A DNA stretch of 5,703 nucleotides, from the NCBI GenBank assembly GCA_003132265.1, contig PKXE01000168.1:22364-28066 (forward strand). The letters are read 5' to 3'. Source of the DNA: Candidatus Dormiibacterota bacterium (GTDB lineage Bacteria; Chloroflexota; Dormibacteria; Aeolococcales; Bog-877). The translations under genes and the position numbers were made by a program. Shown one piece after another: positions 1 to 5,703 of this stretch. Each line of letters opens with the position of its first letter. The stretch's first letter is position 1. The notes beneath the pieces are model-generated. The model worked only from the letters and a program-made list of their open reading frames with translations. It had not been told where the DNA came from and made no database searches.

Positions 1-107
1 GGCCCGAGCTCTTCCGGGATGCCGCGACGGCTCTGGCTCCTCAGACGACGGTGCGGGTCCTGCCACCGGGAGAGCCTCTGCAGATCTGACCGTGAGGGGC
101 TGGACAT
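1..107 (-). CDS. Possible start of an unidentified gene, cut by the left edge
   Basis: An ATG at 107-105 opens a frame with no stop through to the left edge, about 35 codons, beginning MSSPSRSDLQRLSRW and continuing rich in Arg and Ser. It lies 31 bases after the stop of the MFS exporter on the same strand, so it could be a downstream gene in the same transcript. There is no clear Shine-Dalgarno sequence before the ATG, and I recognise no domain or motif. In DNA this GC-rich, an open frame of this length is common by chance. It may equally be non-coding 3' sequence of the exporter transcript. I see no intrinsic terminator between the exporter stop and this ATG, only a 10-bp palindrome (116-125) without a T-run. 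Confidence 0.25.
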   Translation of the reverse strand, partial: MSSPSRSDLQRLSRWQDPHRRLRSQSRRGIPEELG

Positions 108-138
108 CCGTTCACACCGGCCGGTTGATCTCGGCTGC

Positions 139-1644
139 TCAGATCGCGTTGGCTGTCGGCGGACTGTCGCTGAGCTGACCCCCACCCCGCAAGGAGGAGA
201 AGAGGGCGGCCGCCAGCGCCACCGCCGCCAGGAAGAACGCTGCCGCCACCAGGCCCTTGCCCGCCAGGGCCGGCGAGTGGGCGTGGCCGGTGGAGATCCC
301 GGCCGCGAGGCCGAAAACCAAGCCGGTGAGAGCCACCCCCATGGCGGTGCCCATTCCTCTGGTCATGTTGAGGATCCCGCTGGCCATACCCGCCTGGTTG
401 CGGCGCACTGCCCCCATGATTGCGGCGTTGTTGGGAGGGGTGAAGGCGCCCAGCCCGATTCCGATCCCGACCAACTCCACCAGCAGGAGTCCGCCGGTGG
501 TGGGGTGGAGCGCGATCGCCAGCAGGACGGCGGCGGTCAGCACCATGCCGCCCACCGTGAGCCGCCGGGCTCCCCAGCGGTCGGCCACAATCCCGGAGAT
601 CGGGGCGGTCAATCCCAACGCCAAGGGGAGCGTGAGCAAGCGGAGTCCGGCCGCGCCGGGGTTCATGTGGCCCGCGAACTGCAGGTAGAACGGGAAGACG
701 AACAGCGCTCCGAACAGCGCCAGGTACGAGAGGAGTCCGCTGGCGATCCCGAAACTGAAGGCCGGCAGGCGAAAGACCGGCAGCTGCATCATCGGGGCGG
801 GCGCGTGTCGCTCCCAGGTGATGAAGCCCGCTCCAAACACGAGCATCAGCGCAAAGGTGGTCAGCACGACGGGTGAAGCCCAGCCCTCCTGGTCCCCGAA
901 GGAGAGGGCCAGGAGCAGGCTCGCGACAGCGATGACAAAGAGCGCGATCCCCAGCCAGTCGATCGGCTCGCGCTTGGCGAGATAGCGGCTTCTGGGCAGC
1001 AGAAACCAGCCTAGGCCAAACCCGATCAGCCCAACTGGCACGCTGACGACGAAGATCAGGCGCCACCCACCCAGGACCAGCAGCAGTCCGCCGACCGCTG
1101 GCCCCAAGCACAGGCCCAACGCCTGGGCTGCCCCCTGCACGCCAATCCCCCGGCCCAACTTGTCACGGGGCATCGCCTGGACGATGAGGGCGACGCTATT
1201 GGCCTGCAGCATCGCGGCGCCCAGCCCCTGCACCACGCGGAAGACGTCGAGGCTGATCAGGTTCGGTGCCAGCCCGCAGAGGCCACTGCCCACGATGAAG
1301 ATCCCGAAGCCGTAGATGTAGAGAAGCTTCCTGCCCACCATGTCGGCGAAGCGCCCGATGGCCGTGACCAGTGCGATCAGGCTCAGGAGGTAGGCCAGCG
1401 CGACCCACTCCACCGCTCCCAGATTGCTGTGGAAGTACGACTGCATGGTGGGCAGGGCGATGACCACGATGCTGGAGTCCAGCTGGCCCATGAAGGCCCC
1501 GATGCAGACGGTGCCAACAACCCACCAGTGGGCGTGGGGGTTGGCCGCGATCGCGGCCGGCCGCCGCGGCTCGACCAGGAGTTTGCGCCAGCCGGTGACC
1601 GGGCGCTGGGGTGGCAGCCCAGACGAGGAGTCGGCGTCACCCAT
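139..1644 (-). CDS. MFS exporter, DHA2 (EmrB/QacA-like) family, 14 membrane helices
   Basis: This 501-residue protein is a proton-driven exporter of the inner membrane; its substrate cannot be read from sequence. About 14 hydrophobic segments are visible, matching the 14-helix DHA2 layout and usual length. Family motifs appear in order: LDSSIVVIALP (55-65, motif D1, with Val where Asn is common), GRFADMVGRK (97-106, motif A in the helix 2-3 loop), RVVQGLGAA (135-143, motif B), ALGLCLGPAVGG (174-185, the antiporter motif C) and a second-half motif-A echo, GIVADRWGARR (351-361). The soluble N-terminus of about 40 residues has no signal peptide. The ATG at 1644 is preceded by AGGA with a 4-base spacer. 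The gene follows the permease on the same strand, but a terminator-like hairpin lies between them. No regulator gene is visible nearby. Antibiotic, biocide or metabolite export are all possible; family assignment is secure. Confidence 0.93.
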   Translation of the reverse strand: MGDADSSSGLPPQRPVTGWRKLLVEPRRPAAIAANPHAHWWVVGTVCIGAFMGQLDSSIVVIALPTMQSYFHSNLGAVEWVALAYLLSLIALVTAIGRFADMVGRKLLYIYGFGIFIVGSGLCGLAPNLISLDVFRVVQGLGAAMLQANSVALIVQAMPRDKLGRGIGVQGAAQALGLCLGPAVGGLLLVLGGWRLIFVVSVPVGLIGFGLGWFLLPRSRYLAKREPIDWLGIALFVIAVASLLLALSFGDQEGWASPVVLTTFALMLVFGAGFITWERHAPAPMMQLPVFRLPAFSFGIASGLLSYLALFGALFVFPFYLQFAGHMNPGAAGLRLLTLPLALGLTAPISGIVADRWGARRLTVGGMVLTAAVLLAIALHPTTGGLLLVELVGIGIGLGAFTPPNNAAIMGAVRRNQAGMASGILNMTRGMGTAMGVALTGLVFGLAAGISTGHAHSPALAGKGLVAAAFFLAAVALAAALFSSLRGGGQLSDSPPTANAI

Positions 1645-1648
1645 GTGT

Positions 1649-1658
1649 TCCTACTCTA
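1649..1658 (-). promoter_or_regulatory. Candidate -10 element and weak ribosome binding site of the MFS exporter
   Basis: On the minus strand TAGAGT (1658-1653) fits the TANNNT -10 pattern, and AGGA (1652-1649) sits 4 bases before the ATG. The exporter should need its own promoter because the hairpin at 1711-1748 would stop transcription arriving from the permease. I find no good -35 hexamer at 16-18 bases. The -10-like element is so close to the start that, if real, the transcript would be nearly leaderless and the AGGA would not be transcribed. The two readings therefore compete, and both are weak. Confidence 0.25.
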
Positions 1659-1710
1659 GCTGCGGGCAAGAGCGCCAAGCCGTCACCGGGCGGGGGTCGG
1701 GGCCGCCAGT

Positions 1711-1748
1711 AACCAAAGGGACCCGCCCGAGATGTCCCGGGCGGGTCC
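1711..1748 (-). terminator. Intrinsic terminator of the APC permease gene
   Basis: A perfect 11-bp inverted repeat has arms GGACCCGCCCG (1719-1729) and CGGGCGGGTCC (1738-1748) around an 8-base loop. Read on the minus strand, the right-hand side of the hairpin is followed by CTTTGGTT (1718-1711), a modest T-rich stretch. It begins about 43 bases past the permease stop codon, a typical terminator position, and separates the permease from the exporter downstream. On the plus strand no gene ends here and the flank is a poorer T-tract, so a one-directional role is likeliest. Confidence 0.8.
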
Positions 1749-1790
1749 TGGTCGATTTGTCGCTGAGCGCGTCGGCTGATTCGACCTAAT

Positions 1791-3704
1791 TCAGCTGGCC
1801 GATTCTTGAGTTGCGTTGAATGGTGGGGCTGTGGTCGGGGCTTCCGGGTTTTCCGAGACCACGCCGCTACCGGTCGCCACGATGGCCTGGATATCTTCGG
1901 TCGCATAGCCGCTGTGAATCGCCCAGCCATAGGCGAGTAGGCCAATCATGATCACGACTAGGAGGTCGGCGGGGAACGGGATTCCGGCGGGCTTGCCGAG
2001 GTCCGCGGCTGGACCGTAGGCGCCGTAGTAAGAGACCCCGAAGACCGCCAAGAGGAAGTAGATCAGCCACCAGGTGCTGCTGACGGCCTGGCGGCCTTCG
2101 GCGTTGCAGAGGTAGTAGAGGATGCCGGTGAAGCCCATCACCAGCACGATGGTGGCGAAGTAGAAGACAGGGAACGCTGGATGGGGAACGGTGAGAGGGG
2201 CGGCCACCAGCGCCCACTGACCCCAGCGCTGGACGATCACCCAGAGGACCACGAAGACCAGTCCCAGGACGGCGCCCGCCACGGGGTTGATCCAGCCCTT
2301 GTTGGGGGCGTAGAACCAGACGAAGACAGGCAGGGCGACGAAGACGGCCGCGAACACGATGGCCAGGGTTAGGAAGCCTGACCAGTAGACGATCAGAAGC
2401 GCTCCTACGAAGCCGGCAGGACCGATGATCTCGGCCGCCGGCAGGCGGAAGGGCCGGGGCAGAGAGCCCGCAGTCCGACGCAGAACATTCACCCCGATAC
2501 CGCCCATGATGTAGGTCAGTACCGTGGCGGAGGTGATGATCCCGACCAGCTCATACCAACTGGGCAGTGGCAGGAAGAAGAGGCAGCCGACCACGGTGGA
2601 GGCGATCAGGGCCACCCAGGGGATACGGAACCGGCTGAGGATCAACTGGAACTGCCGGGGCAGGTAGCCGACCACTGAGAGGCCGTAGACCGTCCTGGCC
2701 GAGGTGCCCAGGTAGATGTAGCCGGTGCCCGTGGGCGAGACGAACGCGTCGACCAGAAGAACCGTTGCGAAACCGCCCAACAGGGCGGGGCCGGCCGCCT
2801 TCAGGGCGACGTAGAAGGGAGCGTCTTTGGCAGCGCTGCCGGCGGCTTTCAGGGCAGCCCAGTCACCGGCGTGGACGCCGAAGATCCCCCACTTGATGGC
2901 GCCGATGAAGGCGGCCTGGAGCAGGACGTAGAGAACCAATCCCGCCAGCACCGACGCGATGGTGGCGATGGGCACGTCCCGCTGAGGGTTGCGCGCCTCG
3001 CCGCCGTAGTCGAGCGCCTGGCGGAACCCAAGGAAGCTGAAGACGATTCCGGAGGAGGCGACTGCACCCAGGACCGGCGCCCAGCCGAGGGGAGCGAAGC
3101 CTCCCTTATAACCGCCGAAGTTCTTGGTGTGGAGACCGAAGACGAACAGCAGAATGAAGGTCAGAGCAGGGATCAGGAACTTCCAGCCGGTGACGAAACT
3201 GTTGAACCGGCTGAGGAATTTGATCCCGACGTAGTTGATGATAAAGAAGAAGATCATCAGGCCGATCCCGAAGAGGATTCCACCCGGCCAGGTCAACTCG
3301 GAGGTGGTCTTGTCGATGACGCCGTTCATGTAAGTGCTGGCGTAGGTGACCACCGCCTCGGCCTCGATGGCGGGCACGCTGATCGCCGAGAGCAGGTAGG
3401 TCCAGCCGAGGATGAAGCCGGTGTAGCCGCCGTGAGTGAGGTGGGGATAGCGGACGATCGCACCGCTCCGGGGCAGCATCCCCGCCACCTCGGCGTAGTT
3501 GAGCCCGACCAAGAGGACCAAGACCCCGCCGATGATCCAGGAGACGATCGCGGCCGGCCCGGCGATTGACGCCGCGTTCAGCGAGGCAAACAGCCAGCCG
3601 GAGCCGATGATCCCACCCATCGACAGGAAGAAGAGCTGCCACACGGACATGTGCCGGTCTAGCTTTCGGTCTGAGGCCTCCGCGTCACTGATGCCAGTAG
3701 CCAT
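1791..3704 (-). CDS. APC-superfamily amino acid permease with long C-terminal extension
   Basis: This 637-residue inner-membrane transporter probably imports an amino acid or amine with protons, or exchanges substrates. Helix 1 carries the broken-helix signature GGIIGSGWLF (30-39). YAEVAGMLPRSGA (70-82) is the conserved loop after helix 2, NYVGIKFLSRFN (156-167) fits the helix 4-5 region, and GFRQALDYGGEARNPQRDVP (225-244) is the helix 6 segment and following loop that shape the substrate site. Typical bacterial members have about 450-550 residues and 12 helices. Here roughly residues 440-605 add further hydrophobic segments, giving 14 or more, followed by a soluble Pro/Thr/Glu-containing tail. 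The GSGWLF form of helix 1 recalls, from memory, the aspartate/glutamate (YveA-like) branch, but the substrate is not established. The ATG at 3704 is supported by a strong Shine-Dalgarno sequence. The gene is divergent from the rhodanese and ends in its own terminator, so it is probably monocistronic. Confidence 0.92.
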   Translation of the reverse strand: MATGISDAEASDRKLDRHMSVWQLFFLSMGGIIGSGWLFASLNAASIAGPAAIVSWIIGGVLVLLVGLNYAEVAGMLPRSGAIVRYPHLTHGGYTGFILGWTYLLSAISVPAIEAEAVVTYASTYMNGVIDKTTSELTWPGGILFGIGLMIFFFIINYVGIKFLSRFNSFVTGWKFLIPALTFILLFVFGLHTKNFGGYKGGFAPLGWAPVLGAVASSGIVFSFLGFRQALDYGGEARNPQRDVPIATIASVLAGLVLYVLLQAAFIGAIKWGIFGVHAGDWAALKAAGSAAKDAPFYVALKAAGPALLGGFATVLLVDAFVSPTGTGYIYLGTSARTVYGLSVVGYLPRQFQLILSRFRIPWVALIASTVVGCLFFLPLPSWYELVGIITSATVLTYIMGGIGVNVLRRTAGSLPRPFRLPAAEIIGPAGFVGALLIVYWSGFLTLAIVFAAVFVALPVFVWFYAPNKGWINPVAGAVLGLVFVVLWVIVQRWGQWALVAAPLTVPHPAFPVFYFATIVLVMGFTGILYYLCNAEGRQAVSSTWWLIYFLLAVFGVSYYGAYGPAADLGKPAGIPFPADLLVVIMIGLLAYGWAIHSGYATEDIQAIVATGSGVVSENPEAPTTAPPFNATQESAS

Positions 3705-3710
3705 GCTGAA

Positions 3711-3717
3711 CCCTCCC
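3711..3717 (-). promoter_or_regulatory. Strong ribosome binding site of the APC permease
   Basis: On the minus strand GGGAGGG lies 6 bases before the ATG at 3704, an excellent match to a Shine-Dalgarno core with good spacing. It fixes the permease start over the later in-frame Met19. Confidence 0.75.
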
Positions 3718-3840
3718 TACCTCAACTCGCCAGGCCCGGTGCTGGTGGTGCCCCTGCCCGCCCATGCGCGACAACGACCCAAGACTACAGAAAGCCATCT
3801 GGTTTGGGAAGGGGTACCGACATTCGCCTCGGCGCCTTGG

Positions 3841-3899
3841 CTGGTGTCAGGGAAGTCCATGCAGTAACCCGCTTCACTGGCATTTCGGGTGGACACCAG
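3841..3899. other. Nested inverted repeat in the divergent permease/rhodanese region
   Basis: Outer arms CTGGTGTC (3841-3848) and GACACCAG (3892-3899) are perfect 8-base complements. Inside them ACCCG (3867-3871) pairs with CGGGT (3886-3890), and GTCCA (3855-3859) can alternatively pair with TGGAC (3890-3894), so a multi-tier stem with internal loops can form. On the plus strand the last bases of the outer arm overlap an AGGGG Shine-Dalgarno-like sequence (3898-3902) before an ATG at 3908. On the minus strand it would lie 137-195 bases upstream of the permease start. It could be a leader RNA structure for either gene or a bipartite operator. It matches no riboswitch class I recognise, and chance is not excluded. 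Confidence 0.35.
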
Positions 3900-3933
3900 G
3901 GGCGGCGATGGCCCGCCGACGGCTCCCAGAACC

Positions 3934-3939
3934 CATAAT
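3934..3939 (+). promoter_or_regulatory. Candidate -10 element of the rhodanese gene, suggesting a leaderless transcript
   Basis: CATAAT matches the consensus TATAAT at five of six positions and stands out as an A/T island in GC-rich DNA. It ends 7 bases before the ATG at 3947, the distance expected if transcription begins at the start codon itself. There is no Shine-Dalgarno sequence before that ATG, which agrees with leaderless translation. No convincing -35 hexamer is visible at 16-18 bases upstream. Confidence 0.45.
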
Positions 3940-3946
3940 CTCCCGC

Positions 3947-4318
3947 ATGGCTGCCCCGGTTGCTCTTGAGGTTGAGGTCGACAGCGCTCGCAACCTCATC
4001 GAGGGCGGAGCACCAGTGCTAGACGTGAGGGACGCGGCCGAGCGCGAGAAGGTGCGGATCGCGGGCTCCCTCTGGATTCCCATCTCCGAGCTGAGTGAGC
4101 GCTGGCGGGACCTGCCCCAGGCGGGAACGCTCCTGGTGCAGTGCGCGGCCGGATCCCGCAGCTTCCGGGCCACCAAGTTTCTGCGGGAGAAGGGCCTGGT
4201 GGCGACCTCCATGATCGGGGGGATCAGCGAGTGGGAGGCTCATAGGCTCCCCACTCTGAAGGGGCCCGACCCTGGCCCGGGACCCGATAGGGAAGGTAGC
4301 TCGGCAGGACCGAGCTGA
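3947..4318 (+). CDS. Single-domain rhodanese-like sulfurtransferase
   Basis: This 123-residue, probably cytoplasmic protein consists of one rhodanese domain. Such proteins pass sulfane sulfur through a persulfide on a catalytic Cys. LDVRDAAE (25-32) is the usual first strand and DVR motif. RIAGSLWIPISEL (37-49) corresponds to the common GHIPGA-IP segment, with Arg in place of His. CAAGSRS (66-72) is the active-site loop with Cys66 in the CxxGxR pattern, and GGISEW (91-96) is the usual final motif. The tail (105-123) is low-complexity Gly/Pro/Asp. I chose the ATG at 3947 because it gives a complete domain and follows a -10-like element. An in-frame ATG at 3908, preceded by AGGGG with a 5-base spacer, would add 13 residues, and a frame from 3764 is possible but adds unlike-protein sequence. 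Donor and acceptor are unknown; a GlpE/PspE-like role is only a general comparison. Confidence 0.88.
   Translation: MAAPVALEVEVDSARNLIEGGAPVLDVRDAAEREKVRIAGSLWIPISELSERWRDLPQAGTLLVQCAAGSRSFRATKFLREKGLVATSMIGGISEWEAHRLPTLKGPDPGPGPDREGSSAGPS
4298..4316 (+). other. Small hairpin over the rhodanese stop codon
   Basis: AGCTCGG (4298-4304) and CCGAGCT (4310-4316) form a perfect 7-bp stem with a 5-base loop; the stop codon TGA starts at the last base of the right arm. No T-run follows, so it is a poor intrinsic terminator. It could stabilise the 3' end of a processed message or modestly reduce read-through into the transketolase gene, or be incidental. Confidence 0.35.
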
Positions 4319-4369
4319 AGGCCGGCGCTAGTGGCGGTTTGGTCCTTAGGCGACCTTCCCCATCGCGCC

Positions 4370-4399
4370 ATGAGGTCCCAGGTGAGAGCATGGGAGTAG
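4370..4399 (+). CDS. Possible 9-residue leader peptide abutting the transketolase start
   Basis: ATG at 4370 opens a 9-codon frame (MRSQVRAWE) ending in TAG at 4397-4399, immediately before and in frame with the transketolase ATG at 4400. Such a TAGATG junction could allow a terminating ribosome to restart on the enzyme gene. There is no Shine-Dalgarno sequence before 4370, and a frame this short arises easily by chance, so translation is doubtful. A second tiny frame from ATG 4390 (MGVDGS, ending at 4410) overlaps the real start and is preceded by AGGTGA (4380-4385). Confidence 0.15.
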   Translation: MRSQVRAWE

Positions 4400-5703
4400 A
4401 TGGCTCCTGATCCACAGCAGCGGGCGGTGAGCAGCGGTTCGACGCTGCCCCAGGCCGGCACCGAACTCGACAACCTCTGTATCAACACCATCAGAACCCT
4501 GGCCATCGACGCGGTTGAGAAGGCGAAGTCGGGCCACCCGGGACTTCCGATGGGAATGGCGGCTGCCGCCTACGTGCTCTGGACCCGCTTCTTGCGCCAT
4601 GACCCCAACGACCCCAAGTGGCCGGACCGAGATCGCTTTGTGCTCTCGGCGGGTCATGGTTCGATGCTCCTGTACGCCCTGTTGCATCTCACCGGGTACG
4701 ACCTGCCGCTGGCGCAGCTGCAGCAGTTCCGGCAGTGGGGGTCGCGCACTCCCGGCCATCCCGAGCTGGGCCTGACCCCGGGGGTCGAGGTCACCACTGG
4801 ACCGCTGGGCCAGGGATTCGGGAACGGAGTGGGGATGGCCGTGGCGGAACGCTATCTGGCCCAGCGCTACAACCAGACGCAACACTCGATCGTCGACCAC
4901 CGGACCTTTGCGCTGTGCAGCGACGGGGACATGATGGAGGGGATCAGCTCGGAGGCGGCCTCCTTGGCCGGCCACCTGGGCCTGGGCAAGCTGATCTACC
5001 TCTACGACGACAACCACGTCTCGTTGGACGGGCCCACCTCGTTGTCGTTCTCCGAGGACGTCGAGGCCCGGTTCAGCGCCTACGGCTGGCAGGTGCAGCG
5101 GGTCGAGGACGGCACCTTGGATCTGGAGGGAATTGCCGGGGCGATCCAGAACGCAATCGACGATGAGAGCCGACCCTCCCTGATCGCCATCCGCACCCAC
5201 ATCGGGTACGGCGCGCCTCATAAGCAAGACACCAACGCCGCCCACGGATCGCCGCTGGGCGCCGAGGAGGCCGCCGCGGCCAAGCGCGCCTATGGCTGGG
5301 ATCCCAACGTCACCTTCTACGAACCCGAGGAGGCGCTGGCGCACTTTCGCGAGGCCAAGGAGACCGGCGCCGCCCTCAGCCGGGGGTGGAACGACCGCTT
5401 CTGCGCCTGGAGCGAGGCCTTCCCGCAGCTGGCCTACGACTGGCGCACCGCCATCGCCGGCGCGCTGCCCGCGGGATGGGAGGACGTGCTGCCCTCGTGG
5501 GAGGAGGGCAGCGACCCGATCGCGACGCGCAGCTCGGGCGGCCAGGCACTCGTCGCGCTCGCCGAGCGGATCCCCTGGATCCTGGGGGGTGACGCCGACC
5601 TGTCCGGATCCACCAAGACCGACATTCCCGGTGGGGGAGACTTCGATGGCCACACCGGGGTGGGTCGCAATCTCCATTTCGGGGTCCGGGAGCACGCCAT
5701 GGG
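4400..5703 (+). CDS. tkt: Transketolase, N-terminal two thirds (3' end beyond window)
   Basis: This thiamine-diphosphate enzyme moves two-carbon ketol units between sugar phosphates in the non-oxidative pentose phosphate pathway. Full proteins have about 660-700 residues and work as cytoplasmic dimers; 434 complete codons are present. SGHPGLPMG (44-52) includes His46 of the active site, and [10 protein letters not shown] (84-93) includes a second active-site His (86). TTGPLGQG follows, then the cofactor and metal motif SDGDMMEG (174-181) through YDDN (202-205, Asn205 as metal ligand). The pyrimidine-binding domain begins after about residue 370, with [12 protein letters not shown] and REHAMG, whose Glu431 is the conserved cofactor-activating glutamate. 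An in-frame TAG at 4397-4399 fixes ATG 4400 as the earliest start. GGGAG (4392-4396) is close at 3 bases, and AGGTGA (4380-4385) lies 14 bases away. The 81-base gap after the rhodanese suggests possible co-transcription. Nothing indicates truncation or loss of function. Confidence 0.96.
   Translation, partial: MAPDPQQRAVSSGSTLPQAGTELDNLCINTIRTLAIDAVEKAKSGHPGLPMGMAAAAYVLWTRFLRHDPNDPKWPDRDRFVLSAGHGSMLLYALLHLTGYDLPLAQLQQFRQWGSRTPGHPELGLTPGVEVTTGPLGQGFGNGVGMAVAERYLAQRYNQTQHSIVDHRTFALCSDGDMMEGISSEAASLAGHLGLGKLIYLYDDNHVSLDGPTSLSFSEDVEARFSAYGWQVQRVEDGTLDLEGIAGAIQNAIDDESRPSLIAIRTHIGYGAPHKQDTNAAHGSPLGAEEAAAAKRAYGWDPNVTFYEPEEALAHFREAKETGAALSRGWNDRFCAWSEAFPQLAYDWRTAIAGALPAGWEDVLPSWEEGSDPIATRSSGGQALVALAERIPWILGGDADLSGSTKTDIPGGGDFDGHTGVGRNLHFGVREHAM

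Noticed and set aside
116..125. 10-bp palindrome ACCGGCCGGT just after the exporter stop
   Set aside because: It has no loop and no T-run, and short GC palindromes are frequent at this base composition; it is not a credible terminator.
19..876. Plus-strand open frame of 285 codons opposite the exporter
   Set aside because: It is highly charged, rich in Arg, Gln, Gly and Glu, without recognisable domains, and lies antisense to a certain gene; it is a codon-bias shadow.
41..1111. Long minus-strand open frame overlapping the MFS exporter in another frame (356 codons)
   Set aside because: Its product is Arg/Gly/Pro-rich and has no motif, while the overlapping exporter frame has all DHA2 motifs.
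2871..3569. Plus-strand open frame of 232 codons opposite the APC permease
   Set aside because: The very acidic Asp/Glu-rich product is the typical reverse complement of a hydrophobic membrane-protein gene. No ribosome binding site or domain supports it.
3705..3946. Riboswitch (for example glycine, ykkC/guanidine or ydaO type) upstream of the permease or the rhodanese
   Set aside because: I looked for the conserved core motifs of these classes on both strands and found no convincing match, only the unclassified inverted repeat already listed.
4919..4942. Transketolase cofactor motif reads SDGD instead of GDG
   Set aside because: From recall, the SDGD form is common in transketolases of Actinomycetota and related groups. 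The Asp, Glu and Asn positions are intact, so it is a lineage trait and not an inactivating change.
4346..5695. Long open frame on the minus strand opposite transketolase (449 codons)
   Set aside because: The plus-strand frame has unmistakable transketolase motifs throughout. The antisense product is Gly/Arg/Val-rich without domains, as expected from GC-rich codon bias.

Overview
The window is chromosomal DNA from a GC-rich bacterium. It holds four clear protein genes and no RNA gene, mobile element or CRISPR array. The transketolase has the SDGD, YDDN, GSTKT and REHAMG signatures, a style I associate from memory with Actinomycetota, Chloroflexota and related soil lineages such as Dormibacterota. 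The sequence alone does not settle the phylum.

Left half, minus strand: an APC-superfamily amino-acid permease (1791-3704) is followed by a strong GC-rich hairpin with a T-rich flank that looks like its intrinsic terminator (1711-1748). Next comes a 14-helix DHA2-type MFS exporter (139-1644), which therefore probably has its own promoter in the short gap. The left edge (1-107) may carry the first codons of another minus-strand gene, but only weakly.

Right half, plus strand: a small single-domain rhodanese (3947-4318) lies 81 bases upstream of a transketolase gene (4400 to the right edge, 3' end missing). No terminator with a T-run separates the two, so co-transcription is plausible. The rhodanese and the permease are divergent across a 242-base region. 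That region holds a nested inverted repeat (3841-3899), a -10-like element directly before the rhodanese start, and a good Shine-Dalgarno sequence for the permease.

Functionally the window mixes membrane transport (amino acid or amine uptake, and drug or metabolite export) with a sulfur-transfer domain and a central enzyme of the pentose phosphate pathway. Nothing shows that the four proteins form one system, and I see no convincing undescribed system here. The points most worth a second look are the structured divergent region with two competing rhodanese starts, the long C-terminal extension of the permease, and the small in-frame ORF whose stop codon abuts the transketolase start.
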